In this document: in pieces, positions 57,303-64,000 of the stretch
Numbering within the stretch: position 1 is the stretch's first letter
Layout: every line of letters starts with the position of its first letter
DNA from: Hordeum vulgare subsp. vulgare
Taxonomy: Eukaryota; Streptophyta; Magnoliopsida; Poales; Poaceae
Direction of reading: 5' to 3'
DNA length: 64,000 nucleotides
Assembly (NCBI RefSeq): GCF_904849725.1
Contig: NC_058523.1
Coordinates: forward strand, 111,168,189-111,232,188
Translations under genes and position numbers: made by a program
Notes under the pieces: model-generated
What the model was told of the DNA's origin: nothing
The model's input: the letters and a program-made list of their open reading frames with translations, nothing else
The model's database searches: none

Positions 57303-60300
57303 ATGAATCTCTCCCTCGAGATTCGGGTTGGCTAGAAAATAGGTGCGGGTGGTCTCGACGAAGATCTTCTTCTCGTTCCCAGATGGCTTCTTCCTCGGTG
57401 TGGTGGCTCCACAACACCTTGCATAACTTGATGATCTTGCTGCGGGTAACTCTGTTGGCAGTCTCGAGAATCCTGACGGGTTTGTCCTCATACGTCAGAT
57501 CACTATCAAGTTGTATGGCCTCTAGGGGCACTGTATCTCTCAACGGATCATCAGCCATCTCAGTGTGGCATTTCTTCAACTGGGAAACATGGAAGACATC
57601 ATGAACTCCGGACAATCCTTCCGGCAGTTCTAGTTTATATGCAACTTCGCCTCTATGTTCAAGAATTTTGTAGGGGCCAATGAATCGGGGTGCTAACTTT
57701 CCTTTCACACCAAATCTCTTGATTCCTCGAAGTGGAGACACCCGAAGATATGCTCGATCTCCCACTTCGTATGTTACTTCCTTGCGTTTGCTGTCAGCGT
57801 AACTTTTCTGCCTGGACTGGGCTATCTTGAGTCGGTCACGAATCAGCTTGACCTTCTCTTCAGAATCTCGGATAAGGTCAGGACCAAAAAGTTGTCGGTG
57901 TCCAACTCCATCCCACATCAGTGGTGTTCTACACCTCCTTCCGTATAAAGCTTCGAAAGGGGCCATCTTCAGACTCGTCTGATAGTTGTTGTTGTTGTAT
58001 GAGAATTCAGCATAAGGTAAATTGTCATCCCAGCTAGACCCATAGTCTAGTGCGCAAGCTCTCAACATGTCCTCCAGGATCTGATTGACTCTCTCGGTCT
58101 GTCCATCTGTCTGTGGGTGAAAAGTTGTACTGAACTCCAATCTCGTTCCCAAGGTTTCATGCAGTTGGTGCCGAAATTTTGACGTGAATTGAGTCCCTCT
58201 ATCTGACACAATACTCTTTGGTATTCCATGCAGACATACGATCCTGGTCATATATATCTTGGCCAGCTTGGCACTCGTGTAAGTAGTCTTCACGGGAATG
58301 AAGTGAGCTACCTTGGTCAAACGATCGACCACAACCCAAATAGAATCATAGCCAGATCGGGTCCTGGGTAATCCTGTGATGAAGTCCATACCAAGCTTTT
58401 CCCACTTCCACTCGGGTATCGGCAGAGGTTGAAGAAAACGTGCTGGCTTTTGATGCTCGGCTTTTACTCGCTGACAAACATCGCATATTGCTACAAACTC
58501 GACAATGTCTTTCTTCATTCCTGTCCACGAGAAACTTTCTTTCAGATCCAGATACATCTTGGTGTTGCCTGGGTGTATCAAGTATGGGTAATCATGGGCC
58601 TCCTGAAGCATCAACTTCCTAAGTTCAGGATCATTGGGCACATAGATGCGATCCTCAAACCATAAAGTTCCGTGTTCATCCTCACGAAAACCTTTAGCCT
58701 TCCCGTCTTTCATTTTCTGCTTAATCTCAGCTATCTCCTTGTCTGATTTCTGTGCTTCGCGGATCTTTTCTGTCAAGGTGGAATGAATTTCCAGTGTGGC
58801 TACAAATCCTCTTGGAACTATTTCCAATTTGAGCTCTCGGAGATCATCGGCTAACTCCTGGGGTAATCCTCCTGCTATGAGTGTGTTCACATAACTCTTA
58901 CGGCTCAACGCATCGGCTACAACATTTGCCTTGCCTGGGTGATAATGCAATCTCATGTCCTAGTCCTTGATCAATTCTAGCCATCTCCTCTGTCTAAGGT
59001 TCAACTCCTTCTGCATGAAGATATATTTCAGGCTCTTGTGATCAGTGTAAACATCACAACTATTTCCGATCAGGAAATGTCTCCAGGTCTTGAGAGCGTG
59101 CACTACAGCTGCTAGCTCCAAGTCATGCGTGGCGTAATTCAACTCATGGGGTATGAGCTGTGTGGATGCATAGGCTACAACTTTGCCTTCTTGCATGAGC
59201 ACTCCACCAAGTCCTTGACGAGAAGCGTCACAATAAACCTGGAAATCCTTCCGAATGTTCGGCAATATCAGCACTGGGGCTGTAACCAGACGTTTCTTCA
59301 ACTCTTGAAAACTGGTTTCACATTCCTCGGTCCAAACATACTTGGACTCCTTCTTCAACAACTCTGTCATGGGCTTGGCGATCTTTGAGAAATTCTCAAT
59401 GAACCTCCGGTAATATCCGGCAAGTCCGAGGAAACTGCGGATCCCCTTAACTGAAGTGGGTGCTACCCATTCGGTGACTGCTGCGACCTTGGTAGGGTCC
59501 ACTGCTATTCCTTCTCCTGAAATGACGTGTCCGAGGAATCCGACTTCCTTCAACCAAAATTCACATTTGCTGAACTTTGCATACAACTGATGCTCTCGAA
59601 GTTTCTCCAGAACTAGATGCAGATGTTCCTTGTGTTCCTCCTCGTTCTTGGAGAATATCAGTATGTCATCGATGAACACCACGACAAACTTGTCCAAGTA
59701 TTCCATAAATACCTTGTTCATCAGATTCATAAAATATGCCGGAGCATTAGTCAGTCCAAATGACATGACCGTGTACTCATACAAGCCGTACCGAGTGGTG
59801 AAGGCTGTCTTGGGTATATCGTGTTCACGAATCTTCAGCTGATGATACCCGGATCGAAGATCGATCTTGGAGAACACTCGGGCTCCAACTAACTGGTCAA
59901 ACAGATCATTGATCATCGGCAAGGGATACTTGTTCTTGATGGTCACCTCGTTCAATGCACGATAATCGACAACCATTCTCAAGGACTTATCCTTCTTTTC
60001 AACCAAGAGCACCGGGGCTCCCCAAGGTGAAGAACTTGGGCGAATATACCCTTTGTCCAACAACTCCTTAATTTTCTTTTTGATTTCTACCAAGTCATTT
60101 GCGGGCATCCAATAGGGTCTCTTGGATATCGGGGCTGTTCCGGGTAATAGCTCAATCAGAAATTCAATCTCTCTATCCGGTGGCATGCCCGACAATTCTT
60201 CCGGGAATACATCTGGGTATTCTTGCACAATCGGTACTTCCTCCTGGACTACTCCCGTGAGGGAGTTTACCTGTTTACTCCGTGTTGGGCGCTGGGATAC

Positions 60301-60780
60301 GTACTTAATCCGCTTTTGCTCGGGGGTGGTGAGCAAAATAGACTTAAGGGCACAATCAATATTCCGTTCGTACTTGGCAAACCAATCCATGCCTAGGATT
60401 ACATCCAATCCCTGAGACTCTAATACGATGAGGTCGGTGGGAAACTTATGGTTCCCGATGTTGAGACTCAAAGCATGGCATCCTATCCCGGCTATCATCA
60501 TGCCTCCTGGGGAACTGACCTTAATGGGCTGGCTGAGGGTTCTAGTTGGCAAACTATACTTTTCCACAACTACCCTTGATATGAATGAATGCGTCGCACC
60601 AGAATCAAAAAGTACCAGTACTGTACGTGAATTTAGCAAAAACTTACCAACCACAGTATCAGGGTGATCATAGACCTCTTCAACATCAATGTGATTCACC
60701 TGAGCTCGAGGAAAAGGATTGGGATTCTTTGCTGCTGAGTTGCCGTTGCCGTTTCCATTTCCCTGCTTGTTCTGAGGACA
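57298..60780 (-). pseudogene. Chromovirus pol: protease, RT, RNase H, integrase, chromodomain
   Basis: The order is protease ([12 protein letters not shown] near 60600), RT ([41 protein letters not shown]), RNase H ([27 protein letters not shown]), integrase zinc finger (HPGNTKMYLDL...CDVCQRVKA), DDE core (GMDFITGLP, VSDRGTQFTS, HPQTDGQTERVNQ), GPY/F region (PRFIGPYKIL), and a C-terminal chromodomain-like segment (KIIKLCKVLWSHHTEEEAIWE). A TAG at 58960-58962 replaces an aromatic codon at the RNase H/integrase border. Apart from that the frame is open. The chromodomain is thought to steer integration to marked chromatin. Confidence 0.92.
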
Positions 60781-61733
60781 TTCATGGCATAGTGTCCCGT
60801 CTTCTGACACTTGAAGCAGGTGATATGAGTCAGGTCCTTCCGAGCTGGAGCTGAATGATGCTGAGTGCCGGTACCGCCATTCTCGAAGTTGTTGTTGTTG
60901 CGGTGGTTCCCATTTCCTCCATGGTTGTGGCCTCCATGGTTGTGCACTGGGTGGTTATGCTGGACGTGTCCTCCAAACTTACCGGATCCAGTCCCGATAT
61001 TCCCTGAATAGGGGGTGTAGCGAGGCTTCTGCTGAGTGCCAAAGTTGAACTTTCCATTGCCATACTTCCGCTTGCGGTTCTCCATCTGCTGATGTTTCCC
61101 CTCCAAGATGAGGGCCTTATCTACCAGCTCCTGGTAGTTGTTGAAGTTGGCTACAGTCAGCTGAATGCTCAGCTCATCATTGAGTCCCTCCAAGAACTTT
61201 TCCTGCTTGGCCGCATCATCGGCCACATCTCCAGGTGCATAACGGGCGAGCATGCTGAATTCATCGACATACTGAGCCACAAAGCGATTTCCCTGGCGTA
61301 AGTTGCAAAACTCACGCTTCTTCAGACTCATGGCACCAGCTGAGACATGTGCGGTGCGGAAGGCTTTCTTGAACTGCTCCCAAGTGACTCCAGCAATGGG
61401 GTATGTGGTGGTGTAGTTCTCCCACCATGCAGCTGCAGGGCCTTCAAGTTGATGCGCGGCAAAGCGCACCTTCTCAGCTTCAGTACAACTAGCAGTGATT
61501 AGTTCCCGCTCCATCTTGCGGAGCCAATCATCTGCCACAATGGGCTCAATGCTGCTGGAGAAAGTCGGAGGGTTCGACCTCAGGAAATGGGTGAGATTGT
61601 CGGCCTGGGGTGGATGATGGTTGTTGTTATTGTTCTGGTTCTGGATGATCAGCTGCATCAGGGTATTCTGTTGCTGAATCAACTAAGTGAGCTCCAGCGA
61701 GAAGTTGGAAGCAGGGGCACGTCTCGGAGGCAT
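60781..61733 (-). pseudogene. Chromovirus gag, two lesions
   Basis: It starts MPPRRAPASNFSLEL, with TAG at 61683-61685 (codon 17), then continues open. The gag core lies near residues 60-200 (EKVRFAAHQLEGPAAAWWENY, FCNLRQGNRFVAQYVDEFSMLARYAP). A His/Gly/Asn-rich linker ([17 protein letters not shown]) precedes the knuckle [13 protein letters not shown], where a one-base loss near 60783 throws the frame and removes the last Cys. The following frame joins pol without a stop, so gag and pol were originally one frame. Confidence 0.88.
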
Positions 61734-61931
61734 CTGGTGTTTGTAGAGGGGTGAGATTAGCATAGAACAATGGTCTAAAGAGTAATTACACTACCTATAT
61801 GAAATGCAACAAACAAGTATCACACCACACATTTTACTCAATACCATCACAAAAGGTTCACACACGGGGATACAAATTTTGATAACCTAAACATCGGCCT
61901 AAGCGTTTAACGATAAGATAAATTTGGTGGA
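61734..61931 (-). other. Spacer between leader ORF and gag
   Basis: A/T-rich, with no ORF or repeat recognised. It could hold a splice or initiation signal for gag, but none is evident. Confidence 0.3.
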
Positions 61932-62657
61932 CTAGTCTAAGTGTCCTCCTGAGAAAAGCATGGTGGTGGGTCCTTCGGTGGAGCTTTCTTTATAGTCCTC
62001 CTCATTGCTGATCAAGGGGGCTACGTCTCCTTCGGGATGAAGGTTCTCGCCCATGTCCAGTTCTTCCTCCAGATATGCGACACGAGTCTTCAGCTTCTCG
62101 ATCCTCTCCAGGAAGTCCTTCACCTCCAATTCGTGCTCATAGTGGGCTTCTCGGGCTGCTTCTTCGAGTTCGAGTACGCAGAGCGACAGTTGCTTGATCT
62201 TCCTGGTGTCCTTGATCACACGATGCTCCAGAGTCCCGCTGTGCTTCTCCAAGGTCTGGGCATAGGACAGGAGAGCGTCCTTGGTCTTGCTTGAGATGAT
62301 TTCTCCATCTTCTCCTCTCCGGGATACCATGAATAGGTCCGGTGAAATAGGGCAACCTCTGTACACTTCCTTGATACGTCCGAATGCACAATGGACCACC
62401 ATGTCCCTTCCGAGAATCCAGTTGGGTGCGATGAACTTGAAGTCCACAGGCTCAGTGCGCGGCTCGAATGTCCTTCCGGGAACATACACCTCAATCCTGT
62501 AGCGTGAATCCTCCGCGTAAGGTGAAGTAGGCTTCCCTGTGATAGTCGACACAGCAATCCTCAAGTCCTTGGTGATCTGTATCAGCTCCTTTCCGAAAGG
62601 CATAGTGGCGTCGGGCTGGCAAAACTCCGTGAACTTAACGGGGATGAAGGTGGCCAT
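61932..62657 (-). CDS. Leader ORF between primer site and gag of the chromovirus, function unknown
   Basis: 241 residues, uninterrupted, starting MATFIPVKFTEF about 135 bases after the primer site. The N-terminal 120 residues look globular (YRIEVYVPGRTFEPRTEPVD, WILGRDMVVHCAFGRIKEVY). Residues about 140-215 are Glu/Lys/Leu-rich with heptads (LEHRVIKDTRKIKQL, EKLKTRVAYLEEELD), a likely coiled coil. It has no similarity I recognise to gag, pol or env. It is the only complete ORF of this element. Sub-genomic or spliced expression would be needed to pass to gag. Confidence 0.6.
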   Translation of the reverse strand: MATFIPVKFTEFCQPDATMPFGKELIQITKDLRIAVSTITGKPTSPYAEDSRYRIEVYVPGRTFEPRTEPVDFKFIAPNWILGRDMVVHCAFGRIKEVYRGCPISPDLFMVSRRGEDGEIISSKTKDALLSYAQTLEKHSGTLEHRVIKDTRKIKQLSLCVLELEEAAREAHYEHELEVKDFLERIEKLKTRVAYLEEELDMGENLHPEGDVAPLISNEEDYKESSTEGPTTMLFSGGHLD

Positions 62658-62790
62658 CTAAAACATTGGAAAAATCGGAGAGAAGTCAGAAATGATCAGA
62701 AGAGGAAATAGAGGATTTATAGACATAAGAAAATAGTTTTCTTCCTAAGGCTTTTCCATTCCTAGAGGTTACGTCCTACGGTCAGCGTGT

Positions 62791-62803
62791 GCTCTGAATA
62801 CCA
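62791..62803 (-). other. Chromovirus primer-binding site
   Basis: On the minus strand tggtattcagagc lies four bases after the 5' LTR. It is an initiator-methionine tRNA primer site with one extra T relative to the usual tggtatcagagc. Confidence 0.75.
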
Positions 62804-62807
62804 TTTC

Positions 62808-64000
62808 TGTAGCGACCCGACTCAATACGAGTCAAGCCTCTGGTGTTTCTGTACCATCCCAAGATCATGCTGGTACACACTCAGTACATCAATGTATATA
62901 TCAAGAGTTCAATCACACAGCTTTATTAATCAAAATCTCATATCGAGTACTTTATTACAATAATGAATTACAATAAAGTGGCTGAAGGCCATCTCATGAG
63001 ATATCTAACAAAGACTAGCGGAAGCATCAGGTAGACGAGTCCATCCGACTCCAGGGCATGTCGCTGAGCATAGATCGTAGCCTCACTCCTGGTCGGAAAA
63101 GTACTCTGCAACATGATACGTTGCAGCCATGTAGGTCATCATATGGAATATGCCGGCAAGTCATCAAAGAGAGGGGGAAAAATAATAACCAACTATTTCT
63201 ACATGCATATATGGCAGGTGGGGCTATAAGTTTTAGCATAAAGCAAATTTTCTCCTACAACAAGAGAGGCCTGAAAGCAAAATATTACTACATTGTTTGT
63301 TGTTAACGAGATGGTTCCGCCAACCAATTCTCGTACCCGAGTTGTTGATAATTCCCACATCATTATTAAATTGTGTTGAGAGTTCAGGAAAATTTCAATG
63401 CCTTCGGCTCAAGTTGTCCATGACCGTGTACACGGCTAATCGATTAGGTTTGGGCACTCTGCAGAGTTTTGCACACGTTCCCCACAAGATTTGATCGCCT
63501 CCGGGTATGTCCTCGCACTTCAGGGTGTTTGAATACCGGATGATCAAAACATGGTCTTTCAACGGGTCCCTCTGATCCCCTGTCGATGCCCATCCAATCC
63601 TACCGTTATTCTACATCTGCTAGCACCACCTGTCCAGAGTCGCCGCGTTGTCCAACCAAGCCAGAGCCCATAATGACTTGTGGCTGTGCAGGTAAGCCTT
63701 GGGTCTTGAAGCCTCCGTCCGTCTCTTCGAGCCTGGGTTAAGCTTTCCGCAAGATGACATGGCACGTCTCCAAGCATCCCGGGGTCGTCCACTGGTTTCT
63801 CCAGGGACCCCGTCAAACCGTCCTTCACACAGAGTTGCATTGCTTCACGAGGTCTTGAAAATCTTGACTTAACCGGTCTTGGTTATTTAATTATCCTCGC
63901 ATCACTCGTGTTATGCACTCAACCAGAATCCCGTCTACTCAAGCATAGCAATATGAAATTTGTCGTCTCGGGCCAAGTATCGGGGTTGTTGTGTGCCTAC
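62808..64000 (-). repeat. Chromovirus 5' LTR (cut by window end)
   Basis: 1193 bp of an expected 3.2 kb. It is collinear with 42957-44141 throughout. The rest lies beyond the window, along with the flanking Athila remainder. The small ORFs shared by both LTR copies (for example 43197-43445 and 63058-63306) have no domain and are LTR text. Confidence 0.88.

Larger units (their letters stand above)
27663..64000 (+). mobile_element. Athila-type Ty3/Gypsy element (outer shell of the nest, incomplete)
   Basis: The 5' LTR starts TGATACGTCCC at 27663 and ends at 37567 (...gtcatca). It is interrupted by the Copia at 28257-36845, leaving about 1316 bp. It is followed by the primer-binding site, gag-pol (37659-42430) and an accessory ORF cut at 42956 by the chromovirus. 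The remaining part and the 3' LTR lie beyond the window. Assignment to Athila rests on the tRNA-Asp-type primer site, the gag type and the VFMDDFSV reverse transcriptase motif. Confidence 0.8.
42957..64000 (-). mobile_element. Tekay/Del-like chromovirus (Ty3/Gypsy), incomplete at right
   Basis: The minus-strand order is 5' LTR (from beyond 64000 to 62808), primer site, leader ORF, gag, pol with C-terminal chromodomain, polypurine tract, then 3' LTR (57285 to 42957, interrupted by the Copia at 45394-56528). LTRs start TGTAACATCCCAA and end GGGTCGCTACA, about 3.19 kb after removing the Copia. The element is inserted in the Athila accessory ORF; the left flank is acatg. The two LTRs differ by about 3% over the shared 1.19 kb, counted by eye. 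Confidence 0.85.

Overview
The window looks like a gene-poor, repeat-dense chromosome segment of a Triticeae grass (wheat, Aegilops, barley or rye). The evidence is an Angela/WIS/BARE-type Copia LTR pair, an Athila-type Gypsy, a chromodomain Gypsy, grass-type CACTA ends with arrays of inverted subterminal motifs, Stowaway and hAT MITEs, and a class II KNOX gene with grass-like exons. No bacterial or organellar feature was seen.

Layout. 1-13187 is a CACTA transposon whose left end lies before the window. It carries a complete two-exon DEDDy 3'-5' exonuclease gene. It is split by a TG...CA element at 4744-13040 with a perfect 5-bp duplication, probably a solo long LTR. That element is itself split by a second CACTA-like insertion (about 8742-11787) holding duplicated lactate dehydrogenase gene fragments. 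13188-20900 holds a small intronless host gene (14640-14948), a 58-bp inverted repeat, a truncated CACTA with a 5S rRNA-derived segment, Copia remains and anonymous AT-rich DNA.

20900-27130 is the KNOX locus: a six-exon class II KNOX/TALE homeobox gene on the minus strand (21202-26131), with LINE, hAT and Stowaway pieces in its introns and a hAT MITE upstream.

27137-64000 is a nest of elements. A Harbinger-like fragment is hit by an Athila Gypsy (27663 to beyond the window). The Athila is hit by an Angela-like Copia in its 5' LTR (28257-36845) and by a Tekay/Del-like chromovirus in a 3' accessory ORF (42957 to beyond the window). The chromovirus 3' LTR is in turn hit by a SIRE/Maximus-like Copia (45394-56528). 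Every retroelement polyprotein has stops or frameshifts, so none looks autonomous as read.

Only two host genes are supported: the KNOX gene and the small ORF at 14640. The exonuclease gene looks intact but travels as transposon cargo. Family names rest on recognised motifs and layout; no database was searched.
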